Of a DNA stretch of 64,000 nt, positions 8,047-17,692 are shown piece after piece. The notes under the pieces were generated by a model. It was not told where the DNA came from and made no database searches. It saw nothing but the letters and a program-made list of their open reading frames with translations. Numbering within the stretch: position 1 is the stretch's first letter; each line of letters opens with the position of its first letter. The position numbers were made by a program, and so were the translations under genes. Origin of the DNA: Bacillus sp. V3-13 (GTDB taxonomy: Bacteria > Bacillota > Bacilli > Bacillales > Cytobacillaceae); NCBI RefSeq assembly GCF_002860165.1, contig NZ_PGUZ01000005.1, positions 57,021-121,020 of the forward strand, written 5' to 3'.

Positions 8047-8458
8047 GAGCTAACATTTCCTTTCTCTGACTCTCTAATCGAGAAAGTCTTGATCGTTGAT
8101 TAGAAGCTTGAGATTCCAACGAACTAATTTCGTTCCTAATTTGTGAAATCTTATGATCTAAGGTTTGCTCCAGATTAGTATATTGATTGTTTACTAATTG
8201 ATGAAAATTATTGACTATTGCTTCATTACGAATGTTTTCAAAATCCTCGGCATTACTACCCGACCAATTTTGAGGGTGAAGCTCCGGCCTTCTTGTTGAA
8301 GGTAAAAGACTTTGAAGCTCTCCATGAAGATTAAATAGCTGCCGTTCACAAGCCAATAAACGGTCCAATTGTTCCCTTTTTTGTTGAATATTTTGGCTTA
8401 GGTGGTTTAAAGAGGAGTGGACAGAGTAAATTTGTGAGGAAAGTTGCTCTATTCCCAT
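8039..8458 (-). CDS. DUF5082/YwqH-like helical LXG-operon helper
   Basis: 139 residues from the ATG at 8456-8458, 8 nt after GGGG. A TTG two codons upstream leaves only 2 nt to that RBS and is rejected. The protein is a helical hairpin: an N-terminal coiled coil (LSSQIYSVHSSLNHLSQNIQ), a central loop with the motif NWSGSNAEDFENIR, and a C-terminal coiled coil (RNEISSLESQASNQRSRLSR). The WSG turn and layout are those of DUF5082 (YwqH) proteins, first gene of LXG toxin operons. The type VII secretion genes themselves are not in the window. Confidence 0.82.
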   Translation of the reverse strand: MGIEQLSSQIYSVHSSLNHLSQNIQQKREQLDRLLACERQLFNLHGELQSLLPSTRRPELHPQNWSGSNAEDFENIRNEAIVNNFHQLVNNQYTNLEQTLDHKISQIRNEISSLESQASNQRSRLSRLESQRKEMLARE

Positions 8459-8813
8459 CTTCAATTCCCCTTCCCTGCATAATTATACCTATTATAATAT
8501 CTAGATTGGTAAATATGGTAAATATAATAAAAGTCCCGTTTTACCCTTTTCTACTTCTAAAGATCTGTGTCTATAGTCCTTTCGTTGATAAACATTTAAC
8601 AAAATTAATTCAATTTAGCTGAAATTTTTTTCTTTATCTGGACTTAATCACACTTGGACCGCCTCTCGTACAAACACTTCGTTAATTTAGATATCACTTT
8701 TCTTCGTAAAAGTCCTCATGTATATCGAGTTAAACACGTTTGTTACTCAATGGTTACTCAATTTGCGTCTACAAAAATTGTATTCAGCTTCAACTTTTGC
8801 AAGTAATTTTCAA
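8459..8813. other. Intergenic region between divergent-side LXG operon and catalase terminator
   Basis: No gene is seen. On the minus strand a plausible promoter for the LXG operon reads TTTACC, 17 bp, TATTAT, shortly upstream of the first gene. The rest is AT-rich without recognisable features. Confidence 0.4.
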
Positions 8814-8845
8814 TAAAAAACCAGAGAGGGAAAGCTCTCCGGTTT
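8814..8845 (-). terminator. Catalase terminator
   Basis: Eleven-bp stem (AAACCAGAGAG with CTCTCCGGTTT, one G-U pair) with a run of six T on the minus strand, immediately downstream of the catalase stop codon. Confidence 0.82.
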
Positions 8846-8853
8846 ATCGGGGT

Positions 8854-10902
8854 TTACACAATTTGCCGGTCCCAGTGGCGGTGGGCCGCAACGGCTGCAA
8901 CAAATTCTCTGACAAACCCGTTGATATCTTCACCTGTTACTACACCTGGACTGTTCTTTATATTGAAAATTTCCAGCCATTTCACACCTTCATGTGTCGC
9001 GCCAATCGGTTTAAAGTGGGAGAATGCTTCATTAACAAAGTATGCAGCATCATTTTGAAACTTTCTGCTTTCACCGCTTCCTCCAACGACATAAACTGCA
9101 TCAAATAAGACGGAATCAGCCGTTAAGAAGGTATGATCGACTTCAAGACCGCTGCCATCTGACCCTTGTATTGTTCCGAGCTTTTCACTGATAATCTCAG
9201 GCTGAAGTCCCTCTGCCTTTAGCCCAGAGAGAACTGACGCCAGATCAGTACCGTTAAAATCGTTCGCTACAATTACAGCAACTTTACGCGTATTTGGCTT
9301 TTTCTTTGTATTTTCCTGGCTGAGTGCCGGCGAGACTTTCGTGATGCTTGAGCCTCCCCCTTGAGGCGGATTTGCACCAATCGCTTCGGCAAACGTTGTC
9401 GCCAATTCGAGATTGACGTTAGCAAACATATCGACGACTTGCTGCCGTACGGACATACTGTTCACTTTTCCCAGTTCGAAACTGAATGCTTCAATGATAT
9501 GCTGTTTCTCGGGCTGACTCATGCTGTTCCAAAACATCGTGGCTTGTGAAAAGTGGTCCTTGAAACTATCGCTCCGACTTCGGATTTTGCGGCCTTCCAC
9601 TTTTTCCTGATAGTGCACATAACCGCCCTCTGCCGCACTTGCAGGGGCTGGTGTATTTGCCGCCAGTGAATTGTTATGATAGCTCACTTGCCCTATATTA
9701 ATCGTTTGGCGGCCATATCCGTCCCGCTGGTTGTTATGGAACGGGCAGACCGGTCTATTGATCGGCAGCTCATGAAAATTTGGGCCGCCAAGGCGGATCA
9801 ACTGCGTATCTGTATAGGAAAATAAACGGCCTTGCAGCAGCGGATCATTTGTAAAGTCTATACCTGGCACAACATGGCCCGGATGAAAGGCTACTTGCTC
9901 TGTTTCGGCAAACACATTATCGACATTGCGGTTTAACGTCATTTTTCCAATAATTTTTACCGGCACATCTTCTTCCGGCCAAATTTTTGTCGGATCAAGA
10001 ATATCGAAATCAAATTTGAATTCATCTTCTTCGGCAAGAAGCTGTACACCCAATTCGTATTCAGGATAATCTCCTTTTTCAATCGATTCCCACAAATCAC
10101 GGCGATGGAAGTCAGGATCCTTTCCTGATATTTTCTGCGCTTCATCCCAAACAAGAGAATGCACACCAAGGACAGGCTTCCAGTGGAATTTCACAAACTG
10201 GGCTTTCCCTTGATCATTAACAAAGCGGAAAGTGTGCACACCGAAGCCTTCCATCATCCGGAAGCTTCTCGGAATCGCCCGATCCGACAAGTGCCACATG
10301 ATCATATGGGCCGATTCCTGGTTGTTGGCTACAAAATCCCAAAACGTATCATGCGCGGAAGCTGCTTGCGGCATTTCATTATGTGGTTCGGGTTTGACCG
10401 CATGAATCAGATCGGGAAATTTTATCGCATCTTGAATAAAAAAGACGGGAATATTATTGCCCACTAAATCATAGTTTCCTTCTTCAGTGTAAAACTTCGT
10501 CGCAAAACCGCGCACATCCCGGACAGTCTCAGCCGATCCGCGTGAACCGGCAACAGTGGAAAACCGGACAAAGACAGGCGTTTTCACGGCTGGGTCCTGC
10601 AAAAATTTAGCCTTCGTATATTCTTTCATAGATTCATATAATTCAAACTCACCATGCGCTGCAAAACCGCGCGCATGCACAATCCGCTCGGGAATCCGCT
10701 CATGGTCAAAATGGGTCATTTTTTCGCGAAAATGAAAATCCTCCATTAACGTCGGACCCCGCTCACCCGCTTTTAAGGAAAACTCATCCTCTGAAATCTT
10801 TAATCCGTGATTAGTCGTCATTGTTTTTCCTGCATCATCGACACGAAACTGTTCCAATTGCTCATTTTTGCTGTTTTCATTCATTTTACGCCTGTCGTTC
10901 AT
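8854..10902 (-). CDS. katE: Large-subunit (clade 2, HPII-type) catalase
   Basis: 682 residues, the length of KatE-type large catalases. It decomposes hydrogen peroxide in the cytoplasm. The heme-binding core has the distal His in RIVHARGFAAHG (His76), the FVRFSTVAGSRGSAE segment, and the proximal Tyr motif RLFSYTDTQLIRLG. After about residue 530 a linker leads to a DJ-1/PfpI-like domain (RKVAVIVANDFNG, then YVVGGSGES), the hallmark of clade 2 enzymes. The start follows GGGAGGAG by 9 nt. A SigB-like promoter lies about 60 nt upstream, so the gene should belong to the general stress regulon, as in B. subtilis. Confidence 0.96.
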   Translation of the reverse strand: MNDRRKMNENSKNEQLEQFRVDDAGKTMTTNHGLKISEDEFSLKAGERGPTLMEDFHFREKMTHFDHERIPERIVHARGFAAHGEFELYESMKEYTKAKFLQDPAVKTPVFVRFSTVAGSRGSAETVRDVRGFATKFYTEEGNYDLVGNNIPVFFIQDAIKFPDLIHAVKPEPHNEMPQAASAHDTFWDFVANNQESAHMIMWHLSDRAIPRSFRMMEGFGVHTFRFVNDQGKAQFVKFHWKPVLGVHSLVWDEAQKISGKDPDFHRRDLWESIEKGDYPEYELGVQLLAEEDEFKFDFDILDPTKIWPEEDVPVKIIGKMTLNRNVDNVFAETEQVAFHPGHVVPGIDFTNDPLLQGRLFSYTDTQLIRLGGPNFHELPINRPVCPFHNNQRDGYGRQTINIGQVSYHNNSLAANTPAPASAAEGGYVHYQEKVEGRKIRSRSDSFKDHFSQATMFWNSMSQPEKQHIIEAFSFELGKVNSMSVRQQVVDMFANVNLELATTFAEAIGANPPQGGGSSITKVSPALSQENTKKKPNTRKVAVIVANDFNGTDLASVLSGLKAEGLQPEIISEKLGTIQGSDGSGLEVDHTFLTADSVLFDAVYVVGGSGESRKFQNDAAYFVNEAFSHFKPIGATHEGVKWLEIFNIKNSPGVVTGEDINGFVREFVAAVAAHRHWDRQIV

Positions 10903-10954
10903 TCAGCTGCTCCTCCCTGAAAGGTATTTGGTTTATAAACCTGCTTCTATCTTC

Positions 10955-10980
10955 GTACCCTGCTGAGAGTGTGGGCAAAC
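10955..10980 (-). promoter_or_regulatory. SigB-type general stress promoter of katE
   Basis: On the minus strand: GTTTGC, 14-nt spacer, GGGTAC. This fits the SigB consensus GTTTAA-N12-15-GGGTAT, with the invariant GTTT and GGGTA intact. It is placed 53 to 78 nt upstream of the catalase ATG. Confidence 0.75.
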
Positions 10981-11330
10981 GGGACTTATGCATGACTTTA
11001 TGCTGATTATTTACAGGGGGAAAGTAAAAGAATGAACATGAATATGAAGAACTGTGAAAACGAAGAAAATTAATATTGTCCAATATTCCCTATGAATTTT
11101 TGCAACAATTTTTACATCTATTAAAACACTTCGTAAAAATGTACATGCGATGTTAATAATCGGAGCGGCACCATTCGTAAAATTTTATGAAAATATCCCT
11201 AAAGCGTGCGACCTGAATTTAAGGAAACAGAACTTTCTATGATCTTATATATTACTTCCAGCAGGTAAAAATCCCATTATTTAGTTGCGGCATGATAGGT
11301 TTTATATTCCATAAGTTATATTTATCATCA

Positions 11331-11380
11331 TTAACCAAGTAATAACAGTAGATTAACAAAACTTTAAGAATGATTTGGTA
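11331..11380 (+). promoter_or_regulatory. PhoP (Pho) box upstream of phoX
   Basis: Five TTAACA-like hexamers at an exact 11-bp pitch: TTAACC (11331), ATAACA (11342), TTAACA (11353), TTAAGA (11364) and TTGGTA (11375). This is the direct-repeat pattern bound by PhoP dimers in Bacillus. A weak -10 element (TTATAGAT) follows near 11388. It predicts induction of the phoX-tatA unit by phosphate starvation. Between the katE promoter and this box (10981-11330) no gene is seen. Confidence 0.82.
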
Positions 11381-11440
11381 ACTTTTTTATAGATTAACTA
11401 TCGGAGAATCTCAGCTAAAACGATGTGTGGAGGTATTTTG

Positions 11441-12886
11441 ATGAAAGCTAGTAATTCAGGCCTGAACAGACGGGATTTTTTAAAAGTCAGTGGAATGGGC
11501 ACTTTAGCCTTAACACTAAGCACTACGGGAATATTTGCCCTCAGTAACGCTACAAAAAGTTTCGCTGCTTCTACAGGAAAACCAACTGGCGGTTTTGGAG
11601 GTTACGGACCTTTAGTAAAAGATCCAAATGGTATTCTTGATCTTCCTAAGGGATTCCAATACCGGATCATTTCGCAAACCGGAGACAAAATGTCGAATGG
11701 TGATCTAGTTCCTGGAAATTTAGATGGAATGGCTGCATTCCAGGGCCCAAAAAATACGACGATTCTAGTAAGAAATCATGAGCTTGGCACGAACGCGGAA
11801 TATCCGGTGAACGGGAAAAATCCTTGGAGTCGGGGCGCTGCTGGCGGCACAACAGCTCTGGTCGTGGGACCGAATCGAAAAGTTATTAAAGAGTATGTGA
11901 CCAATTCAGGCAATATTCGCAACTGTGCCGGTGGACCTTCAACTTGGGGGACTTGGCTGACCTGTGAAGAGACGCGTGATCTTGGCCATGGCTTTGTGTT
12001 TGAAGTAAATCCGCATGATCCTGAGAATGAAATGTCCAAAACTCCAATCCGTGACATGGGTTATTTCTCACACGAAGCATGTGCTGTTGATCCAACCACA
12101 GGCATCTGGTATTTGACAGAAGATAACAGCCCTAGTTTTCTGTATCGTTTTACACCACATGATCGCAGCCAGAAACTTGGTTCTCTGCAAAAAGGCGGCG
12201 TGCTTGAGGCAGCGGCCATTGATGAGTTGCCTCTATCATCAGCAAGTACGTTTAGAAATGGCCAGACGTTTGGAATCGTTTGGAAAGAAGTCAAACCCGA
12301 ACGGGCTAAAGAAGATGCAAAAGCTAACGGCTGTATCCAGTTCAGCCGTTTAGAGGGAGCCTGGTTTTCTGCTGGTGCATTCTGGTTTGATGATACAAGT
12401 GCCGGCGATGGAAGGCATGGACGTATCTATCGATATTTCCCGTCCACGAATACTTTGGAGCTTTTTTATGAATCGGCTGCTTCCAATGATTTGGATATGC
12501 CTGATAATATAACGATTGCGCCATGGGGGGATCTTTGGATTGCAGAGGATGGACCAGGAAATGATCGGATTGTCGGTCTGACGCCAGAAGGCAATGTTTA
12601 TTCGTTTGCAGAAAACCAGCTGAATGGTTCTGAGTTTGCCGGCCCTGCCTTCTCCCCGGATGGAAAGACACTTTTCATTAATATTCAGGACCCGGGTATT
12701 ACTTTTGCCATTTGGGGACCGTTTGCGCGCAGAAATGCTGCCCGTCAACGCGCGATGAACCATGCAGCTCCTCCTGCAAACCTTGCTCCAGCTGTTTCGG
12801 AAAAGCTTGCGGCATTTGCTGAAGACCAGGGGATGTCCATTTTAGAAGCTGCAGCACTAGAACGCCATGGTATGCCTATTATCTAA
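11441..12886 (+). CDS. phoX: Tat-exported PhoX-type alkaline phosphatase (DUF839)
   Basis: 481 residues from the ATG at 11441, 8 nt after GGAGG; the ORF's upstream ATG precedes the RBS. A twin-arginine signal peptide is clear (NRRDFLKV, Arg10-Arg11, then a hydrophobic stretch and an AlaSer-rich end, SFAAS). The mature part is a PhoX/DUF839 beta-propeller: GNLDGMAAF, RNHELG, GGPSTWGTWLTCEE, SHEACAVD, then EDNSPSFLYRF and MPDNITIAPWGDLWIAEDG. The family is a calcium- and iron-dependent phosphomonoesterase folded in the cytoplasm and exported by Tat, which agrees with tatA directly downstream. A PhoP box precedes it. Confidence 0.93.
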   Translation: MKASNSGLNRRDFLKVSGMGTLALTLSTTGIFALSNATKSFAASTGKPTGGFGGYGPLVKDPNGILDLPKGFQYRIISQTGDKMSNGDLVPGNLDGMAAFQGPKNTTILVRNHELGTNAEYPVNGKNPWSRGAAGGTTALVVGPNRKVIKEYVTNSGNIRNCAGGPSTWGTWLTCEETRDLGHGFVFEVNPHDPENEMSKTPIRDMGYFSHEACAVDPTTGIWYLTEDNSPSFLYRFTPHDRSQKLGSLQKGGVLEAAAIDELPLSSASTFRNGQTFGIVWKEVKPERAKEDAKANGCIQFSRLEGAWFSAGAFWFDDTSAGDGRHGRIYRYFPSTNTLELFYESAASNDLDMPDNITIAPWGDLWIAEDGPGNDRIVGLTPEGNVYSFAENQLNGSEFAGPAFSPDGKTLFINIQDPGITFAIWGPFARRNAARQRAMNHAAPPANLAPAVSEKLAAFAEDQGMSILEAAALERHGMPII

Positions 12887-12921
12887 TTGTTCGATATGCT
12901 TTATTCCAAGGAGGTTAAACC

Positions 12922-13137
12922 ATGCTGCAAAATATCGGGATTCCCGGTTTAATTCTTATTTTAGTCATTGCCTTAATTATCTTTGGTCCTTCCAAGCTCC
13001 CTGAAATTGGCCGAGCTTTTGGGACAACGTTGAAAGAATTCAAAAAAGCTACCAGTGATTTGATGAATGGTGATAACGAACAAAAAAATAAGTCTGAACA
13101 AAAACTCGGGCTTCAGACAATTGAAAGAACCAAGTAA
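12922..13137 (+). CDS. tatA: Twin-arginine translocase subunit TatA
   Basis: 71 residues: one N-terminal membrane helix ([22 protein letters not shown]) with the family's [14 protein letters not shown] hinge, an amphipathic helix ([13 protein letters not shown]) and a charged tail. It forms the pore of the Tat system in the plasma membrane. It starts 35 nt after phoX behind AAGGAGG, so it should be induced with its substrate under phosphate limitation, like phoD-tatAd-tatCd in B. subtilis. No tatC is present nearby, so TatC must be encoded elsewhere. Confidence 0.95.
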   Translation: MLQNIGIPGLILILVIALIIFGPSKLPEIGRAFGTTLKEFKKATSDLMNGDNEQKNKSEQKLGLQTIERTK

Positions 13138-13156
13138 CACCCAGCGTTTAAAAGAG

Positions 13157-13196
13157 AAGATGTAAGCCTCGAATAAGCAGGTTTACATCTTTTTCT
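13157..13196 (+). terminator. Terminator of phoX-tatA
   Basis: Thirteen-bp stem (AAGATGTAAGCCT with AGGTTTACATCTT, one G-U pair) followed by TTTC and a T-rich run. Confidence 0.85.
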
Positions 13197-13227
13197 TTTA
13201 TTAATATCCGCTAGTAGCTTCTTTACT

Positions 13228-13571
13228 TTAATTATCAATTACATGATCCGGATTAACCAGATTGGCAAAGACCCATGTAGCTCCGTCGTCTATTGAGATA
13301 AATTTTTCCAACACATTACCACCCAGGTAATCTCCATTAGGCCCCTGATTCACAAGCAAAGTACCTTGAGATCCATCAAAGGTGGGTACCTGCACAACCG
13401 TAAATATCCCTTAATATTCTGCCGGGATTGGCAGCACAATTTCAACCCTATTCTTCCCTTCGTCAATCGTTCGATACAATGACGGACGCTCGGATTGACC
13501 GTTTTCCGAAATGGAACCAAATGATATAAAACCGAGACGACTATTGATAAAACCATAGCATAATTATAACT
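13228..13571 (-). pseudogene. C-terminal remnant of a secreted repeat-type protein (BNR-like pattern)
   Basis: Minus-strand frames read YGFINSRLGFISFGS, then SLYRTIDEGKNRVEIVLPI, an in-frame TAA near 13412, then GIFTVVQVP, GTLLVNQGPNGDYLGG and FISIDDGATWVFANL. The SLYRTxDxGKxW and SIDDGATW patterns are those of Asp-box/BNR beta-propeller repeats. There is no start codon, no N-terminus and at least one internal stop, so this is the decayed end of a gene. The parent function is unknown. Confidence 0.6.
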
Positions 13572-13819
13572 GGCGATCGGAAAATTTTGTTTCATTTACT
13601 AGAATAATTGAATTTTTAAGCAATTCATGTATAATTGTTCCGAATCGAACAACGAGGAAATATGTCTATTGTACTATTTTTCACGTATAATTTTAAGAAA
13701 GCGGAGAATCCATTGGTTGCTTCAGCTCATCCCTGAATTGGATAATCCTCATGTACGTTTAATATTACGCTCCATTTTGAGAGCTTCTCATAATGTTCCA
13801 GAGCAAGAAGGAGGTTGCT

Positions 13820-14929
13820 ATGACACACAATACTATTATTCAATTTAAAAATGTCACGAAGCAATATGACAACGATCCAGCTGTACTGGATGATGTGAGC
13901 TTTGAAATTGAACGAGGTAAGTTTTATACACTCCTTGGCCCTTCCGGATGCGGCAAGACGACTATTCTGCGATTAATCGCCGGATTTACAGAGGCATCTG
14001 ATGGAGAGATTTATTTTAATGGAAAAAAGATAAATGATGTACCCGCCAATAAACGCCAGGTTAATACCGTTTTCCAAGACTACGCCCTGTTTCCTCATTT
14101 AAATGTATTTGAAAATGTGGCGTTCGGATTGCGGATAAAAAAGATGAACAATGCAAAAATAGAAGCGAAAGTGAAAGAAGCGCTTAGCTTTGTTAACCTT
14201 GAAGGTTATGAAAAACGTGAAATCAGGGAAATGTCCGGCGGCCAGCGCCAGCGAGTGGCGATTGCCCGGGCGATTGTAAACGAACCGGAAGTGATCCTTC
14301 TTGATGAGCCTTTGTCAGCACTTGATTTGAAGCTCCGGACAGAAATGCAATATGAGTTGCGTGAGCTGCAGCGCCGCCTTGGGATCACCTTTATCTTTGT
14401 AACCCATGATCAAGAGGAAGCGCTGGCGATGTCAGATGAAATTTTTGTTATCAACAAAGGGAAAATTCAGCAAAGCGGTACACCAACAGATATTTATGAT
14501 GAGCCAATCAACCGGTTTGTGGCTGATTTTATTGGTGAGTCAAATATTGTTCAAGGAAAAATGATTGAAGATTACCTGGTGGAATTTGTCGGCAAGCAAT
14601 TTGAATGTGTCGACAAGGGCTTCAACCGAAATGAACCAGTAGAAATTGTCATACGTCCTGAGGATTTGGAAATCACTTCTGTCGAGCGTGGAAAGCTCCA
14701 AGTGCGCGTCGATTCCCAATTGTTCCGCGGCGTTCATTATGAAATCAGCAGTTACGACCAGGATGGAAATGAGTGGCTTGTTCATTCAACGAAAAAGGCA
14801 ACAGTGGGTGATGAAATCGGCCTCTATTTTGATCCTGAAGCTATTCATGTCATGCGCTTTGGTGAGACAGAGGAAGAATTCGATCGACGTTTAGAAGCGT
14901 ATTCGGACGGAGAAAGCCATGGACAATAA
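13820..14929 (+). CDS. potA: Spermidine/putrescine ABC transporter ATPase PotA
   Basis: 369 residues from the ATG at 13820, after AAGGAGG; the ORF's upstream ATG (nine codons) precedes the RBS. Walker A is GPSGCGKTT (residues 40-48), the signature is MSGGQRQR, Walker B is [12 protein letters not shown] and the switch His is in THDQEEA. A C-terminal TOBE-type domain ([12 protein letters not shown]) is present. It powers polyamine uptake with PotB, PotC and PotD, which follow in one overlapping operon. The 220 nt before it hold no clear promoter; a short open frame there is not convincing. Confidence 0.95.
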   Translation: MTHNTIIQFKNVTKQYDNDPAVLDDVSFEIERGKFYTLLGPSGCGKTTILRLIAGFTEASDGEIYFNGKKINDVPANKRQVNTVFQDYALFPHLNVFENVAFGLRIKKMNNAKIEAKVKEALSFVNLEGYEKREIREMSGGQRQRVAIARAIVNEPEVILLDEPLSALDLKLRTEMQYELRELQRRLGITFIFVTHDQEEALAMSDEIFVINKGKIQQSGTPTDIYDEPINRFVADFIGESNIVQGKMIEDYLVEFVGKQFECVDKGFNRNEPVEIVIRPEDLEITSVERGKLQVRVDSQLFRGVHYEISSYDQDGNEWLVHSTKKATVGDEIGLYFDPEAIHVMRFGETEEEFDRRLEAYSDGESHGQ

Positions 14930-15722
14930 GCTTACCCGCAATTTATATATGTTGCCTTATGCACTCTGGATCGCTTTATTTGTTATTGCGCCTCTTTTCC
15001 TTGTTCTCTATTATTCTTTCTATGATATTGAAGGAAATTTGTCGCTAGCCAATTATCAAACATTTTTTACACCGGTCTACTTAAAAATGACATTCAGTTC
15101 GTTCTGGTATGCATTTTTAATTACAGCCATCTCACTATTAATTGCGTATCCGACGGCTTATTTGTTAACAAAGACCAGACATAAGCAGCTTTGGCTTTTA
15201 TTGATTATTGTCCCTTCCTGGGTCAATTTACTTTTAAAAGCCTATGCCTTCCTTGGTGTTTTCGGCACTTATGGAGTGGCGAACAGCTTCCTCGAAGTGA
15301 TTGGTATCGGGTCGCAGCAAATCTTATTCACTGATTTCAGCTTTATTTTTGTATCGGTTTATATTTTTATCCCGTTCATGATTCTGCCGATTTTCAATTC
15401 ATTAAATGAATTGAATCCGACCCTTTTGGATGCGGCTAATGATTTGGGGGCGTCCAAATGGACGACATTTCGCCGGGTTATCTTCCCCTTGACGATTGAT
15501 GGCGTAAAATCAGGCTGCCAGGTTGTATTTATTCCGGCGCTGTCATTGTTTATGCTGACAAGATTGATTGCCGGAAACAGGGTCATCACGCTTGGTACTG
15601 CAATTGAACAGCATTTTCTTGTTACGCAGGATTGGGGTATGGGTTCGACGATTGCTGTCTTTTTAATTATTATTATGGTTCTGATTATGATTGTAACGGG
15701 TAACCGAAAGAGGGGTGTGTAG
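14919..15722 (+). CDS. potB: Spermidine/putrescine ABC permease PotB
   Basis: 267 residues with six predicted membrane helices, beginning at the first ([19 protein letters not shown]). The EAA loop that docks on the ATPase is visible as [19 protein letters not shown]. The ATG overlaps the end of potA by 11 nt (no gap), indicating translational coupling. It forms the membrane channel with PotC. Confidence 0.93.
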   Translation: MDNKLTRNLYMLPYALWIALFVIAPLFLVLYYSFYDIEGNLSLANYQTFFTPVYLKMTFSSFWYAFLITAISLLIAYPTAYLLTKTRHKQLWLLLIIVPSWVNLLLKAYAFLGVFGTYGVANSFLEVIGIGSQQILFTDFSFIFVSVYIFIPFMILPIFNSLNELNPTLLDAANDLGASKWTTFRRVIFPLTIDGVKSGCQVVFIPALSLFMLTRLIAGNRVITLGTAIEQHFLVTQDWGMGSTIAVFLIIIMVLIMIVTGNRKRGV

Positions 15723-15723
15723 C

Positions 15724-16527
15724 TTGGATACAGAAATATCTCCCTTTTCAAGAATTTTTTTGGTAACGATCTTTTTCATCCTGTATGCACCAATTTTCTT
15801 TTTAGTGTTCTATTCTTTTAACAGCGGGGGCACGATGTACGATTTCCAAGGCTTTACCTTGGATTGGTACAAAGAACTGTTTCAGGACACAAGGCTCCTT
15901 ATCATCGTTCTGAATACACTTGTCGTTGCTTTATTATCGGCCCTTATTTCAACCATCATTGGCGTGCTTGGTGCTTTGGCGATTCATTCTGTTAAAATAC
16001 GACAAACAAAAAGTACATTATTATCTTTAAATAATGTATTGATTGTGAGTCCCGATGTTATTATTGGTGCTTCGTTTTTAATTTTGTTCACGATTGCCGG
16101 CATTAAACTCGGATTTTTTTCCGTATTGTTGTCGCATATTGCTTTTAGTATCCCGATTGTTGTACTGATGGTACTGCCGAAGTTAATGGAGATGAGCCCA
16201 ACATTGATTGACGCTGCCCGGGATCTCGGGGCGAACCGCTGGAATGTGCTCACAAAGGTTGTATTGCCGTATATCACACCTGGAATTTTTGCCGGTTTCT
16301 TTATGGCGTTAACATACTCACTTGATGATTTTGCGGTGACATTTTTTGTGACCGGCAATGGATTCACCACGCTTTCTGTGGAGATATATTCATTGGCCCG
16401 CCGTGGAATTTCATTGAATATCAATGCCTTGTCTACCCTGCTTTTTCTATTCACGATGCTGCTTGTCGTTATTTATTACTTTATTACGCAGCGCAGCAAG
16501 GCGAGTGGATTGGGGGTTAGAAAATGA
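15724..16527 (+). CDS. potC: Spermidine/putrescine ABC permease PotC
   Basis: 267 residues from TTG at 15724, which lies 8 nt after GAGGGG; an in-frame GTG three codons earlier is only a base from that RBS. Six membrane helices; the EAA loop reads LIDAARDLGANRWNVLTKV. It starts one base after the potB stop codon and overlaps potD by 4 nt. Confidence 0.92.
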   Translation: MDTEISPFSRIFLVTIFFILYAPIFFLVFYSFNSGGTMYDFQGFTLDWYKELFQDTRLLIIVLNTLVVALLSALISTIIGVLGALAIHSVKIRQTKSTLLSLNNVLIVSPDVIIGASFLILFTIAGIKLGFFSVLLSHIAFSIPIVVLMVLPKLMEMSPTLIDAARDLGANRWNVLTKVVLPYITPGIFAGFFMALTYSLDDFAVTFFVTGNGFTTLSVEIYSLARRGISLNINALSTLLFLFTMLLVVIYYFITQRSKASGLGVRK

Positions 16528-17597
16528 AAAAGCTTACCCAGGTTTTTCTTGCAGTCGTTGTTGTATCCGGAGTGCTTTTATATGCTATTTCCAAATTGAA
16601 CTCAGCGCAGGGCTATTCAAGCGGCAACACGTTGACGGTTTATAACTGGGGTGACTATATTGATGCAGAATTAGTCGATCGCTTTGAGAAAGAAACAGGT
16701 ATCAAAGTTATCTATGAAACTTTCGATTCCAACGAGGCGATGATGACCAAAATCGAACAGGGCGGTACCAGCTATGATATCGCCGTACCCTCGGAATATA
16801 CAATCGATAAAATGCGCCAGGACGATTTATTGGTCCCGTTAGATCATTCAAAGCTTCCGAACTTAAAATATATAGATGAGCGTTTTATGGATCTCCCTTT
16901 TGATCCGGAGAATAAATATTCGATCCCATATTTCTGGGGAACCGTTGGCATCGTCTATAATAAGAGCATGCTTAATGGCAAGGAAATTACCAGTTGGAAT
17001 GACCTGTGGGATGAGGATCTAAAAAATGAGATCCTGTTGATTGACGGTGCCCGGGAAGTTATCGGAATGGGACTGAATAGCTTGGGTTATTCCCTGAACG
17101 ATACGAATAAAGAACATTTAAAGGAAGCCAAGGAAAAGCTGGACACACTGACTCCAAATGTGAAAGCAATTGTTGGAGATGAAATCCGGATGCTGCTTGA
17201 AAACCAGGAAGCCTCGATCGGCCTTGTATGGTCAGGAGTAGCATCAGAGATTATGTATGAGAATGAAGATTTGGAATATGTTGTGCCTGAGGAAGGTTCA
17301 AATCTGTGGTTCGACAATATGGTCATCCCGAAAACAGCGAAAAATATCGAAGCTGCCCATCAGTTTATCAACTTCATGCTCGACCCCGAGATTGCGGCAC
17401 AAAATGCCGAATATGTAAGCTATTCGACGCCTAATAAAGAAGCTCTCAAGTACATGCCAGAAGAAATGGTCAACGATGAGCGATTCTATCCGCCGCCAGA
17501 GTTGACGAAAAAACTGGAGGTGTACGAAAACCTCGGTAAAAAGAACCTGGCTTATTACAATCAGCTTTTCCTGGAATTCAAAATGCACCGTAAATAA
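16524..17597 (+). CDS. potD: Spermidine/putrescine-binding protein PotD
   Basis: 357 residues. The N-terminal hydrophobic segment (VFLAVVVVSGVLLYAI) is not followed by a lipobox cysteine, so it probably stays as a membrane anchor instead of a lipid anchor. The mature part opens with the family's LTVYNWGDYID and contains YDIAVPSEYTIDKM and IPYFWGTVGIVYN, typical of PotD/PotF polyamine receptors. It overlaps potC by ATGA. It captures extracellular polyamines for PotBC. Confidence 0.93.
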   Translation: MKKLTQVFLAVVVVSGVLLYAISKLNSAQGYSSGNTLTVYNWGDYIDAELVDRFEKETGIKVIYETFDSNEAMMTKIEQGGTSYDIAVPSEYTIDKMRQDDLLVPLDHSKLPNLKYIDERFMDLPFDPENKYSIPYFWGTVGIVYNKSMLNGKEITSWNDLWDEDLKNEILLIDGAREVIGMGLNSLGYSLNDTNKEHLKEAKEKLDTLTPNVKAIVGDEIRMLLENQEASIGLVWSGVASEIMYENEDLEYVVPEEGSNLWFDNMVIPKTAKNIEAAHQFINFMLDPEIAAQNAEYVSYSTPNKEALKYMPEEMVNDERFYPPPELTKKLEVYENLGKKNLAYYNQLFLEFKMHRK

Positions 17598-17627
17598 GTT
17601 TTTCTAATAGTTTTATCAGAAGCAAAA

Positions 17628-17661
17628 GGGTGTCCCAACATTGGGGCACCCCTAGTTTTTT
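17628..17661. terminator. Convergent terminator between potD and the cupin gene
   Basis: GGGTGTCCC, 6-nt loop, GGGGCACCC (one G-U pair), then CTAGTTTTTTC on the plus strand and CCTTTTGCT on the minus strand. Confidence 0.82.
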
Positions 17662-17692
17662 CGTAACAATCATTCGGTATATTCAAGCCGTC

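Noticed and set aside
8740..9108. 122-codon plus-strand ORF
   Set aside because: It spans the katE terminator and is antisense to katE codons; no RBS.
13627..13848. 73-codon plus-strand ORF upstream of potA (contains LQLIPELDNPHVRLILRSIL)
   Set aside because: Part of it looks coding-like and could be the end of a lost regulator, but there is no RBS at its start and it runs through the potA RBS in another frame. Not enough to call a gene.
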